Notes: generated from the sequence alone by a model not told the origin. DNA of 64,000 nucleotides from an uncultured Psychromonas sp. (GCF_947489755.1 NZ_CANLFB010000006.1:97806-161805), one strand, 5' to 3'; positions 35,450 to 43,753 are shown, counted from the first letter of the stretch. Program-made: numbers and translations.

Positions 35450-35978
35450 AATATGATCTCTACTTGGTGTGTTGTATATAGCCATGATTTAGGCGTGAAT
35501 AAATAATGAGATTATTTACTTGGATGACAATATAGAGGTTTCTATGAGACGTAAGGAATAGAATAGTCCTGACTTTGACCCCAATCGTCCAAAGGTTGGT
35601 TGAATTTTTAATATATTAGCAACGGCAAAGGGCACGCAAAGCTTCGTCCGCTCATAACACTATGCTGTCGCATCAATAGCTCCATGCTTAAAGGTATTCA
35701 TGAATTAATAAAACTCAACGGGAGGAGAAAAGTCGCCATACTTAGCCTCGACTTTCCATTAACTAATTGATATTTGTAACATCAAAATATGGATGTCCCG
35801 TATTTTTTATTTCTCGTTGATTGCTAAAGGAATTAATTATCAGGGAAAACCATACGGGATGGGTTGATGTAGCTATATTGAGCAAGGAACAATCGAAGCG
35901 ATTGAATTATCAAAAAGGCAAAAGGCAAGACCCCAGATCTTTGTTCACGATCTTTTTGTTACAACTTTAAGTTATTTT
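35450..35978. other. Intergenic DNA with a composite-repeat copy
   Basis: About 530 nt. The centre (35622-35815) is a copy of the composite repeat. The flanks are AT-rich with no RNA gene seen. Confidence 0.5.
35622..35815 (+). repeat. Composite dispersed repeat, copy A
   Basis: Shares with copy B the ordered blocks GGCAAAGGGCACGC, CCGCTCATAACACTATGCTG, CTCCATGC, ACTCAACGGGAGG, AACTAATTGATATT and TGGATGTCC. Shorter than copy B. Noncoding. Confidence 0.8.
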
Positions 35979-36263
35979 TCATGCTAAAGCTTGTATGACA
36001 GCGTTTGGGTTTTTAGATAATACGGTTAATAAAACTAAAGCGGGTCCTCTAGGTGTTCTGTCACCACGTTCCCAATGCCTCAGTGTACCTAAACTTATTC
36101 CGAAATTGGATGCAAACTCAGTTTGAGTCATTTTTACATTTGAGCGTATTGCTTTCACATCTATAGAATCGAATTTATGAACAGTAGCCTCTTTACAGTT
36201 ACCTTCACTAAAATCTACAGCTTCAGTTAACCCCTGTTTAATGCTTTCAAACATATTACTCAT
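35979..36263 (-). CDS. HigA/NadS-like antitoxin, copy 1
   Basis: XRE-family helix-turn-helix antitoxin of 94 residues. The N-terminal region (MSNMFESIKQGLTEAVDFSE) is toxin-binding in related families. The HTH is at about 46-75 (MTQTEFASNFGISLGTLRHW then ERGDRTP). An ATG at 36275 would add four residues and overlap the toxin stop by 11 nt. ATG 36263, 7 nt after GGAG and in line with NadS-type starts, is preferred. It follows the toxin gene, the HigBA order, and probably represses from the palindrome at 36609. Confidence 0.88.
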   Translation of the reverse strand: MSNMFESIKQGLTEAVDFSEGNCKEATVHKFDSIDVKAIRSNVKMTQTEFASNFGISLGTLRHWERGDRTPRGPALVLLTVLSKNPNAVIQALA

Positions 36264-36264
36264 T

Positions 36265-36597
36265 CTAGGCTCCATAATTTTTGACTAATGTTGAAGTAAA
36301 TTTAGCTAATAAATTACGCTCCGCATGAGATAAATTAGCTTTTTCATTTTTACCAAAAAGAGACAGAAGAAATAATGGCATTGATTCATTATGAAAATAA
36401 TAAATAACCCGTACCCCACCACTTTTTCCACTACCGCTTTTAGCCCACCTTAGTTTTCGAATTCCACCAGTACCTTGCATGAGGTCACCCGCTTTAGGAT
36501 GTTCAGCCAAATAATTAATTAAAAGCTCAGAGTCACTTATAGAAAGATGCTTTTGAGCTTGTTTTTTATATTCTGGCAATTCAACTATTGTTTGCAT
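36265..36597 (-). CDS. RelE/HigB-like toxin, copy 1 (intact)
   Basis: A 110-residue putative mRNA interferase of the RelE/ParE superfamily. It begins MQTIVELPEYKKQAQKHLSI; the core GDLMQGTGGIRKLRWAKSGS and SGGVRVIYYFHNESMPLFLL is the HigB2/RelE family pattern with the basic residues expected on the RNA-binding face. The GTG at 36606 adds only three residues. It is paired with the antitoxin downstream. The whole module is duplicated about 720 bp away. Confidence 0.88.
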   Translation of the reverse strand: MQTIVELPEYKKQAQKHLSISDSELLINYLAEHPKAGDLMQGTGGIRKLRWAKSGSGKSGGVRVIYYFHNESMPLFLLSLFGKNEKANLSHAERNLLAKFTSTLVKNYGA

Positions 36598-36608
36598 AAA
36601 TAACACTA

Positions 36609-36623
36609 TAATCCAATGGATTA
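36609..36623. promoter_or_regulatory. Palindromic operator of toxin-antitoxin copy 1
   Basis: TAATCCAATGGATTA (7-bp arms, one central base) ends 12 nt upstream of the toxin ATG and overlaps the likely -10 region. An identical-arm palindrome precedes copy 2, as expected for antitoxin autorepression. Confidence 0.75.
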
Positions 36624-36698
36624 CTTTTGGCTAGCGTATAAACGCTGAAACTTAACAAAAGGGTTGGGTGTCCGCTACTTTTCTCTTTAAGTTATTTT

Positions 36699-36983
36699 TC
36701 ATGCTAAAGCTTGTATGACAGCATTTGGATTTTTAGATAATACGGTTAATAAAACTAAAGCGGGTCCTCTAGGTGTTCTGTCGCCACGCTCCCAATGCCT
36801 CAGTGTACCTAAACTTATTCCGAAATTGGATGCAAACTCAGTTTGAGTCATTTTTACATTTGAGCGTATTGCTTTCACATCTATAGAATCGAATTTATGA
36901 ACAGCAGCCTCTTTACAGTTACCTTCACTAAAATCTACAGCTTCAGTTAACCCCTGTTTAATGCTTTCAAACATATTACTCAT
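36699..36983 (-). CDS. HigA/NadS-like antitoxin, copy 2
   Basis: Almost identical to the antitoxin at 35979-36263. Over 94 residues only Thr-to-Ala in NCKEA(T/A)VHK differs. The HTH and start context are unchanged, so it should still bind both operators and neutralise the intact toxin of copy 1. The partner toxin upstream is frameshifted, so this copy may persist as a spare or anti-addiction antitoxin. Confidence 0.85.
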   Translation of the reverse strand: MSNMFESIKQGLTEAVDFSEGNCKEAAVHKFDSIDVKAIRSNVKMTQTEFASNFGISLGTLRHWERGDRTPRGPALVLLTVLSKNPNAVIQALA

Positions 36984-36984
36984 T

Positions 36985-37318
36985 CTAGGCTCCATAATTT
37001 TTGACTAATGTTGAAGTGAATTTAGCTAATAAATTACGCTCAGCATGAGATAAATTAGCTTTTTCATTTTTACCAAAAAGAGACAGAAGAAATAATGGAA
37101 TTGATTCATTATGAAAATAATAAATAACCCGTACACCACCACTTTTTCCACTACCGCTTTTAGCCCACCTTAGTTTTCGAATTCCACCAGTACCTTGCAT
37201 GAGGTCACCCGCTTTAGGATGTTCAGCCAAATAATTATTTAAAAGCTCAGAGTCACTTATAGAAAGATGCTTTTGAGCTTGTTTTTTTATATTCTGGCAA
37301 TTTAACTATTGTTTGCAT
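36985..37318 (-). pseudogene. RelE/HigB-like toxin, copy 2, frameshifted
   Basis: Homologous throughout to toxin copy 1. Its start (MQTIVKLPEYKK) is followed by seven A in the coding strand instead of six, which shifts the frame and soon leads to a stop. The remaining frame is open only from a TTG at 37230 (81 residues, lacking the N-terminal helices). Other changes are few. The homopolymer could allow slippage that restores some full-length toxin. Confidence 0.82.
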
Positions 37319-37329
37319 AAACAAAAATA

Positions 37330-37344
37330 TAATCCATTGGATTA
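37330..37344. promoter_or_regulatory. Palindromic operator of toxin-antitoxin copy 2
   Basis: TAATCCATTGGATTA, the same arms as the site at 36609, with only the central base differing. It lies 12 nt before the copy-2 toxin start. Confidence 0.72.
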
Positions 37345-37439
37345 CTTTTGGCTAGCGTATAAACACTGAAACTTAACAAAAGTGTTGGGTGTCCGCTATT
37401 TTATCTTCTTTTCTTATTAGCGGTGTTTTTCAAGACAGT

Positions 37440-37833
37440 TGGCACTCATTAGCTAATTTCCCTAGCTGTGTTTTCGCCCTGTCGGCGACATACTTTTTCT
37501 TACCAGAAGATACTTTTTACCCACAATACGCAAAAAGATGCTTTTCCAATTAGTTTTTTAATCTATTTATTTGAAAAAAGTAATGACTACCTTCTTAACG
37601 CACCGCTCATACTCGACATCCATGTCTCGAAATGAGCTAGCAAGCGGGCAAAGGGCACGCAGAGCTTAGCCCGCTCATATAACTATGCTGTCGCATAAAT
37701 CGCTCCATGCCTAACCTTGCTAAAGGCAGTAATTAATTCAGAAAAACTCAACGGGAGGGGGAAGTAGCCACATTGAGCAAGGTCTTAACGTAACTGATTG
37801 ATATTGCTTATTTCGATGAGTGGATGTCCACAA
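37440..37833 (+). repeat. Composite dispersed repeat, copy B
   Basis: A long noncoding repeat with ordered blocks: CTTCTTAACGCACCGCTCAT, GGGCAAAGGGCACGCAGAGC, TATGCTGTCGCATAAATCGC, CCTAACCTTGCTAAAGGCAG, AAAAACTCAACGGGAGG, AACTGATTGATATT and GTGGATGTCCACAAC. The region at 43754-44035 is its close reverse complement. A further unit AACTAATTGATAT...GTGGATGTCTA follows at about 37847-37890. Confidence 0.88.
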
Positions 37834-38026
37834 CTTCTTTCTTTAACGCAACTAATTGATATTATGTAATTAACCAAGTGGATGTCTAACACTTTATACC
37901 TTAAGTAAAAATGTTATTTAGTATTAACTTCAATTTTATACTGTAGACTTGTTATTTATCAGAAACTCTCCTAAAATTGCTGATTTTACATACAGTAGTG
38001 TGCTTTGTTATTTGGAATTTAATTAG

Positions 38027-38587
38027 ATGAAAGCAAATGTTAATAATTTGGGTTACATAGGTTCAAAGCCAGGTTCAGGTGATCCTGGTAGAGACTCCGA
38101 TTCATGGTTTACTCCAAAAAAATATACAAAGATGGTAAGGGATGTTTTGGGGAGGATTGATTTAGATCCATTCTCTTCTGAATTTGGGAACACTTATGTA
38201 GAAGCTGAAAAATATTTCACAGTAGAGCAAGATGCATTCTCAACACCTTGGTTTGAAGAAAACATAAAGGGAAGTGTTTTTATGAATCCTCCTTATGGCA
38301 GGGGGATTGTAAATCAAGCTGCTGATTTTTTCGTTGATAATGTAAAAAAAGGTTATATTACTGAAGGCGTTGTTTTAGTAAATAATGCTACAGAAACAAA
38401 GTGGTTTCATACTTTATTGCAAGAGTCCTCATCTATATGTTTACCTAGTGGTCGAATTGCTTTTGAAAATAATGATGGGAAAAATGTATCGGGTAATACC
38501 CGTGGTCAAGTATTTTTATATTTTGGAAGTGAACGAATCAAGTTCGCTGAAGTGTTTAAGGAGATTGGTGTTATTCTTGATTTATAG
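38027..38587 (+). CDS. Phage-type DNA N6-adenine methyltransferase (Dam-like)
   Basis: A 186-residue S-adenosylmethionine-dependent DNA adenine methyltransferase of the phage 'DNA N-6-adenine-methyltransferase' family. The N-terminal WFTPKKYTKMVRDVLGRIDLD and DPFSSEFGN are typical. The catalytic NPPYG motif is at residues 87-91, and the C-terminal GRIAFENNDGK...TRGQVFLYFG completes the fold. The target site cannot be inferred. Such genes normally sit in prophages. Here it stands alone beside a two-gene unit of unknown function, inside repeat-bounded DNA, which suggests horizontal acquisition. Confidence 0.9.
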   Translation: MKANVNNLGYIGSKPGSGDPGRDSDSWFTPKKYTKMVRDVLGRIDLDPFSSEFGNTYVEAEKYFTVEQDAFSTPWFEENIKGSVFMNPPYGRGIVNQAADFFVDNVKKGYITEGVVLVNNATETKWFHTLLQESSSICLPSGRIAFENNDGKNVSGNTRGQVFLYFGSERIKFAEVFKEIGVILDL

Positions 38588-38630
38588 TTATAAAAAATAA
38601 TTAACTTGATTTTTTAGTGATTTAAATAGG

Positions 38631-38667
38631 TTTTTTTATTGTTTTTTATTGTTTTTTATTGTTTTCT
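38631..38667 (+). promoter_or_regulatory. Phased T-tracts (10-bp repeat), likely curved DNA upstream of a promoter
   Basis: Four consecutive 10-nt units (TTTTTTTATT, then GTTTTTTATT twice, then GTTTTCTCGT) put T-tracts of 7, 6, 6 and 4 on the same helix face. This pattern bends DNA and may act as an UP-like element. It lies 47-83 nt before the start at 38714. A possible -10 (TATCTAAT) lies at about 38680-38690. Confidence 0.6.
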
Positions 38668-38713
38668 CGTTAAAGTTTAGTTATCTAATTATTTTTAAGG
38701 TTTTATATCGGCG

Positions 38714-39136
38714 ATGAGTACAAGTTCAAATAATAGCCAGTCTGAATGGCCCTCATTTTATCCTGATAACATTCTTCTTCCACCAGAAGATGCAACTGAT
38801 ACCTGTGGTACTTTGTTTCGATTAACCATTGCATCACCTCCTGAAAATGTGTGCTTTCAATCTACACATGAAGAACAACCAGAACGATATAAAAAATTTT
38901 TAAAAAAACCAAAACTATTACCCAATGTATATGCCACTTCCTTTTTTGATACCTATGAAGCAGCAGAACATATGAAAAGAGTTTTTCCTAGTATATTAGG
39001 AAATAAATATATAGCAAAAGGCAATGTTATTCCTATGATAGGGAAAATGAAAAAAACTAGTGGTCCTAACCATTATTCCGTCTGGATTAGAAATAATACA
39101 TCTATACATACTTCTTTTTCAGTCAAGGTTAAATAA
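38714..39136 (+). CDS. Unrecognised 140-residue protein, first gene of coupled pair
   Basis: I do not recognise a family. The protein is soluble, with no signal peptide or membrane helix. The N-terminus is Ser/Asn-rich (MSTSSNNSQSEWPSFYPDNI), the middle includes CGTLFRLTIASPPENVCFQS and a Lys-rich KKFLKKPKLLPN, then an alpha-helical AAEHMKRVFP, and the end is basic (KMKKTSGPNHYSVWIRNN). The stop overlaps the next start as TAATG, so the two proteins are probably made in fixed ratio and may interact. Nearby are an adenine methyltransferase gene and a transposase remnant. Confidence 0.75.
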   Translation: MSTSSNNSQSEWPSFYPDNILLPPEDATDTCGTLFRLTIASPPENVCFQSTHEEQPERYKKFLKKPKLLPNVYATSFFDTYEAAEHMKRVFPSILGNKYIAKGNVIPMIGKMKKTSGPNHYSVWIRNNTSIHTSFSVKVK

Positions 39137-40425
39137 TGAGTGATGTATTTTATGAAAGTCCCCTGCATGGCACATTATTAATTGATTCAGTTTATGAGTT
39201 TTATGATGAACCTCGGTTATTTTCTGTATCTAATGAGGTAGGGAGTGTTTTCATAGTGTATTGGGCAAGTACTGATGATGACTCTGATACTTGGTTCTTA
39301 ATACCTATTTCACAATTAAAATTAAAACAATTTGAAATGAAGCAAGTGTGTATTCGAGACATGCTTTTATACCAAGAAAAAAAGAATTTCTTTAAACTAA
39401 AAATGCCTTTCGATCCTGATGCAGAAATTAAAGTTGAATTTATTTTATCTAATACGATTCAAGATGTTATTGAATTACCTAAACAAGGGATATATATAAG
39501 TAACTCTCCCGAAGAGGAACAGCTTGAGTCTCCTGCTGTCGTTCACGCTACTCATGAAATACATATTCAGAAGAAAGCAAAAAAAGCAAAGAAATTAGCG
39601 TTAGAAAGTATATCTAAAATATTTGAAAGTTTTAGTTATCTATACAACTCTATTTCAAATTCATTTGATTCAAATAACAGCATCGAAGGTGTAGGGGCAA
39701 GACCAGGATCATTTATTTTATCCTTTAATGTAGAACATTGTGATGTTATAGATTCAACTCTTTCACAATTATTTTCATTGATCGAAGCAAAAGAAAACAT
39801 CCAATCGTATATTGAAAGTAATAATATAGATGCCTCTGCGCTTTCTGATCTGCTGTCACAAATAGTGGACAATAAAACTCATTTTGATCTAAAACAAAAC
39901 TCTAATGGTACTAGCATCATTAGAATTGAACCAGATGATGCAGCATATTATATTAATGAATTACATAGTTATGTTTCTACCGTTATCAACAGCTCACAAG
40001 TTCCACAAGCAAATGATTTGAATAAGCTTTTCGAAATTGTAGAAAAAAGATCTCGCGGAATATTTCTAACACCTGAAGATCTTAACTTGACGCCTCGTCA
40101 AGTCAGTTATTATTTACATGCGTCCTCTACGCTAGGCTTTACTAAATCATATGGGTCAATTACTGCTCTCGGCCTACAGTTAGCGAGTTCCAATATTGAT
40201 GATAAAATGAAAATTACTGCACGAGCTTTCCAATTTAGTCACTGTGGCTGGGCTTGGATTCAATGGTCTGGAGTAAATGATATTAGAGATTTAAACTCAA
40301 ACTCTGGCGGAGACTTTCTTGTTGATAAATGTTCATCATCTTTGAGCGAGTCGACGGCGAGAAGAAGAGGAACTACGTTAAAAAAATGGTGTGATGAACT
40401 TGCTCCGTTTTATACTGGTATATAA
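39136..40425 (+). CDS. DUF6575-like protein with C-terminal restriction-accessory-like motif
   Basis: A 429-residue soluble protein. Residues 1-120 (SPLHGTLLIDSVYEFYDEPR, then DSDTWFLIPISQLKLKQFEM) resemble the DUF6575 group as I recall it. A Lys-rich coiled coil at about 140-175 (KKAKKAKKLALESISKIFES) leads to a central domain. A winged-helix-like stretch at about 295-345 (LTPEDLNLTPRQVSYYLHAS) follows, and the C-terminus LSESTARRRGTTLKKWCDEL resembles an ending seen in proteins linked to restriction-type islands. No nuclease motif is evident. Coupled by TAATG to the 140-residue gene; a defence role is inference. Confidence 0.75.
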   Translation: MSDVFYESPLHGTLLIDSVYEFYDEPRLFSVSNEVGSVFIVYWASTDDDSDTWFLIPISQLKLKQFEMKQVCIRDMLLYQEKKNFFKLKMPFDPDAEIKVEFILSNTIQDVIELPKQGIYISNSPEEEQLESPAVVHATHEIHIQKKAKKAKKLALESISKIFESFSYLYNSISNSFDSNNSIEGVGARPGSFILSFNVEHCDVIDSTLSQLFSLIEAKENIQSYIESNNIDASALSDLLSQIVDNKTHFDLKQNSNGTSIIRIEPDDAAYYINELHSYVSTVINSSQVPQANDLNKLFEIVEKRSRGIFLTPEDLNLTPRQVSYYLHASSTLGFTKSYGSITALGLQLASSNIDDKMKITARAFQFSHCGWAWIQWSGVNDIRDLNSNSGGDFLVDKCSSSLSESTARRRGTTLKKWCDELAPFYTGI

Positions 40426-40441
40426 GTTGAATAAATGAGTT

Positions 40442-40575
40442 TTAATCATTGCGCAGATTCAAGACTGAAGCGCATAACTGATAAGCAGCTATAGCTGCCA
40501 TGTGTTCGGCCATTAATTTGGCTGGTGTATTGTAATCTAATTTCTTTCTTGGTCTGTCATCATAAAGTTGTGGAC
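40442..40575 (-). pseudogene. C-terminal remnant of an IS30-family transposase
   Basis: The minus-strand translation reads QLYDDRPRKKLDYNTPAKLM, then AEHMAAIAAYQLCASVLNLR and ND before a stop. The N(D)DRPRKxLxYxTP motif is the hallmark of the IS30 transposase C-terminus. Everything upstream is missing, replaced by the composite repeat at 40566. Confidence 0.8.
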
Positions 40576-40905
40576 ACCCACTTGTTGAAATAAGAAATAT
40601 CAATCAGTTACGATAAAACTTTGCCCAATGCGGCTACGTCCATTATCACCGTTGAGCTTTCCCAATCAATGAATAACTTTCAGCAACAGCAAACAGGACG
40701 TTTGCTGTAAGTTCATTTAGCACATGGATGTGCGTATGAACTGGTGCGTTAAGAAAGTTGTTTATTGGTTGGAATAGAAAGCGACTCGGTGTGCCTTTTT
40801 CTTTGGTTACTTTCTTTTGGGCATGCAAAAGAAAGTAACACGCCGTTAGGGCGGAACACCAAGAATATAAATAAACTTAAAGTCACGACGAGCACAGACG
40901 AGCTA
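40566..40905 (-). repeat. Composite dispersed repeat, copy C
   Basis: Starts GTTGTGGACACCCACTTGTT, then AAATATCAATCAGTTACG, CGTTGAGC and GTGCGTTAAGAAAG, the reverse complement of copy B blocks. It continues with AAAGCGACTCGGTGTGCC, GGGCATGCAAAAGAAAGTAA and CACGCCGTTAGGGCGGAACA, shared with copy D. Small ORFs inside it are repeat shadows. Confidence 0.85.
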
Positions 40906-41126
40906 AATTCTCAGTACCAGAGGATCTAAGCAAATATGCATTCCAACGCTGAGCATAGAGCACATAAAATGCTTATTCTAAAGGTTCAGTATTATTGGAT
41001 AAGAAAGCGATTCAGTACCATTATCGTTGAGTTCTTTGTAGTTGCAGGTCTTTGCTTGTAGAGAAAAATAAAAAGCGCATGAAATACAGCTATTTCACAC
41101 GCTTTTAAAAACTACATTTAATCGAT

Positions 41127-42383
41127 TTATCTTGAACGAATAGTTTTGGCCACTTTACCAATACTCAAACCTTGAATTAAAATAGAAAACACCACAACCG
41201 CATAAGTTAGCGCCAATAAAATATCGCGCTCTGTTCCGTCAGGTAATTGCAATACCAATGCAACGGAAATCCCACCACGTAAACCACCCCAAGTTAATAC
41301 TTTCCATGCTCCAGACGGCAACTCTAATTGCTTATGAAATGTAGTGGTTGTTATACCTACAACGATTAAACGTGCGAGTAATGCGATTAAAATGGTTAAG
41401 CCACCAGCCATAAACAAGTTACTCGAAAATGTAATCATGACCACTTCAAGCCCTATCAGTACAAATAAAATGGCATTTAAAATTTCGTCAATCAGCTCCC
41501 AAAATAGATCAACGTAATGACGTGTTTTGTCACTCATCGCCATACTACGACCATGATTACCCACCATTAATCCCATCATTACCATGGCAAGTGGGCCGGA
41601 CAAATGCCAATGGCTTGCAAGTGCATAACCACCAACAACGCCCGCTAAAGTAAGCAGTACCTCTTCTTGGTAACTATCAATACTTTTAAGTAGATAATAT
41701 AAAATACCACCTATTACCAAACCAAAAATAATACCGCCACCGGCTTCAACCGCGAAGGAGTGCGCTACATCATAGGTTGTAGGAATATCGCCACTGGATA
41801 ACACACCCAATAAAAGCACAAAAATAACCACGCCAATACCATCATTAAATAACGACTCACCGGCAATCACTGTTTCAATACTTTTGGGCGCGCCTGCAGA
41901 TTGTAAAATCCCCATGACGGCAATAGGATCCGTTGGCGAAATTAATGCGCCAAATAGTAAACACCAAATGAATCCTAATTCGAAACCAAGCAAAGGAAGT
42001 ACTAAATAAAGTGCGCCAGCAATAATAACCGTCGATAACAAGGTACCAACACAGGCTAAAATACCTATTGGCAATTTATACCGCCTTAAATCGCTAACAT
42101 TTACGTGCAACGCCCCAGCAAAAAGCAGCATAGAGAGCATGCCATCAAGCAAAACCTCAGTAAAATCTAACTGAGCAAGCAAACTCACTTCATAATCTAT
42201 AAGTTCATCAAACCCTAAAAATCCTAAAAATATAGCGCCGATAGATAAAAGCATTGAAATAACCATAACACCAATGGTTGTTGGTAAGCCAATAAAGCGA
42301 TGGTTTACATAGGTGAGTAACGCGGTAATTGATAAAAATATCGCACTTATTTCAAGTACGCTTAGGCTGGTTGCTGGTGCCAT
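41127..42383 (-). CDS. Na+/H+ antiporter, CPA1 (NhaP) family
   Basis: A 418-residue inner-membrane antiporter with about 12 hydrophobic segments. Family motifs are GLPTTIGVMVISMLLS near the N-terminus, GALISPTDPIAVMGIL (the conserved TDP) and AGESLFNDGIGVVIFVLLLG (the ND pair binding the cation), followed by LTWGGLRGGISVALVLQLP. It should exchange Na+ or K+ for H+ and serve pH or salt homeostasis in a marine cell. Repeat copies C and D, in the same orientation, lie immediately on both sides, so the gene may have arrived or be able to recombine as a unit. Confidence 0.94.
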   Translation of the reverse strand: MAPATSLSVLEISAIFLSITALLTYVNHRFIGLPTTIGVMVISMLLSIGAIFLGFLGFDELIDYEVSLLAQLDFTEVLLDGMLSMLLFAGALHVNVSDLRRYKLPIGILACVGTLLSTVIIAGALYLVLPLLGFELGFIWCLLFGALISPTDPIAVMGILQSAGAPKSIETVIAGESLFNDGIGVVIFVLLLGVLSSGDIPTTYDVAHSFAVEAGGGIIFGLVIGGILYYLLKSIDSYQEEVLLTLAGVVGGYALASHWHLSGPLAMVMMGLMVGNHGRSMAMSDKTRHYVDLFWELIDEILNAILFVLIGLEVVMITFSSNLFMAGGLTILIALLARLIVVGITTTTFHKQLELPSGAWKVLTWGGLRGGISVALVLQLPDGTERDILLALTYAVVVFSILIQGLSIGKVAKTIRSR

Positions 42384-43333
42384 GGTTTAAATCTCAATAT
42401 TTATTTAATGGTGCTTTCTCAAAACGAGTAAAGCAGAAAGGTTATTATTTTTTATACGGTTTTCTCGTATTATATTCGTATAGCGTAAACAAGCATACCC
42501 AAAACATTAATACATAGCATGATAATAAATTCCAAGAAAATTGATAATAATAACGAGCACAGACGAGCTAACTTCTGAGCATCTGAGCATCTGAGCAAAT
42601 ATGCATTCCCACGCAGAGCATGGGAACGAGTTACAGCTACGACGAACAGCGATGAGCTATAACTCAATGCGCCTACAACCTCCCCACCGTTGAGCTTTCC
42701 CAATTCATTGAATCATTTTAGTAAAGCCAAACAAGATGTTTGGATTAGTTGAGGCTAGTGCATGGAGCGATTTATGCGACAGCATAGTGTTATGAGCGGA
42801 CTAAGCTCTGCGTGTCCTTTGCACGTTCGAAACGGTACGTTTAAAATGACTCAATTAATTGGATAAGAAAGCGACTCGGTGTGCCTTTTTCTTTGCTCTT
42901 GTAGGTATAGGTTTATTTTGGGCATGCAAAAGAAAGTAACACGCCGTTAGGGCGGAATACCAAGTGATGAATAAACTTAAAGCTACGACAAGCGCAGGCG
43001 AGTTCACTCTCAAACAATAACGTGAAAGCCTTAAAATAAACATAGAATTATATTTGAAAAAATATCACCTGAAATAAGTGATATTTAGTACTAATTAATT
43101 TCCTAAATTTACATAATAAGTGCAAGTTCTTATTAATTAATGAAAAACACCTACAGATAATTTCATCCACAAACGTTAAACTAATGGAGTCACATTTAGT
43201 TAAACAATGGCTACAGAAGTCAGTGTAAGCAATGTAAAATGTAACAATATTCAAAGTGAACAAATTAATAGCCAACAAACGGCTATATTATTTGATCACA
43301 TAAACTGTAATCACGTAAATGATGGGTTAAATA
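42384..43333. other. Noncoding region, largely repeat DNA
   Basis: About 950 nt between nhaP and gloA. Composite-repeat copy D occupies about 42543-43011. A short frame at 43207 (MATEVSVSNVKCNNIQSEQI) overlaps gloA and lacks support. The gloA promoter should lie at about 43200-43320. Confidence 0.5.
42543..43011 (-). repeat. Composite dispersed repeat, copy D
   Basis: Contains ACGAGCACAGACGAGCTAA, CCGTTGAGCTTTCCCAAT, GGAGCGATTTATGCGACAGC, ATGAGCGG.CTAAGCTCTGCG, AAAGCGACTCGGTGTGCC and CACGCCGTTAGGGCGGAA. The second half matches copy C in direct orientation; the first half matches copies B and E. It is therefore a mosaic. Confidence 0.85.
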
Positions 43334-43753
43334 ATGAAATTTTTACACAGTATGGTGAGAGTAAAAGATCTAGATGCTTCTCTAAAGTTCTACCATGATC
43401 AATTAGGATTAGTAGAGACTAAACGCATCGATGTACCTGAAGGTAAATTTACGCTTATATATCTTGCTACAGCTATTGGAGAGCCAGAGGTAGAACTAAC
43501 ACATAACTGGGGGTCAACTGAAGAATATGACACAGGCAGAAATTTTGGTCATTTAGCATTTGAAGTTGATAACATTTATGATTTTTGTCAAAAGTTAATG
43601 GATGACGGTGTTGAAATTAACAGACCACCTCGTTGTGGCAACATGGCATTTATTAAATCGCCTGACAATATATCAATCGAGTTACTACAAAAAGGTGAAG
43701 CATTAGCACCTCAAGAACCTTGGTTGAGTATGGAGAATACAGGTTCTTGGTAA
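43334..43753 (+). CDS. gloA: Glyoxalase I (lactoylglutathione lyase)
   Basis: Converts the methylglyoxal-glutathione hemithioacetal to S-lactoylglutathione. The 139 residues match the short bacterial (Ni-type) enzymes. Metal ligands His5 (MKFLHSMVRV), Glu54 (EVELTHNWG), His73 (FGHLAFEVDN) and Glu116 (ISIELLQK) align with E. coli His5/Glu56/His74/Glu122. It stands alone between repeat copies D and E. Confidence 0.95.
   Translation: MKFLHSMVRVKDLDASLKFYHDQLGLVETKRIDVPEGKFTLIYLATAIGEPEVELTHNWGSTEEYDTGRNFGHLAFEVDNIYDFCQKLMDDGVEINRPPRCGNMAFIKSPDNISIELLQKGEALAPQEPWLSMENTGSW

Larger units (their letters stand above)
40426..41126. other. Noncoding region with transposase remnant and repeat
   Basis: About 700 nt. 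It contains the IS30-type transposase tail (40442-40575) and composite-repeat copy C (from about 40566), which seems to have cut the transposase. The distal part (about 40905-41065) is degenerate repeat DNA. No intact gene. Confidence 0.6.

Noticed and set aside
40646..40828. Minus-strand ORF of 60 codons (MHAQKKVTKEKGTPSRF)
   Set aside because: It lies wholly inside the composite repeat and a similar frame recurs in copy D; treated as a repeat shadow.
43207..43398. 63-codon frame overlapping the start of gloA
   Set aside because: Out of frame with gloA, no ribosome-binding site, and the second half is gloA read in another frame.
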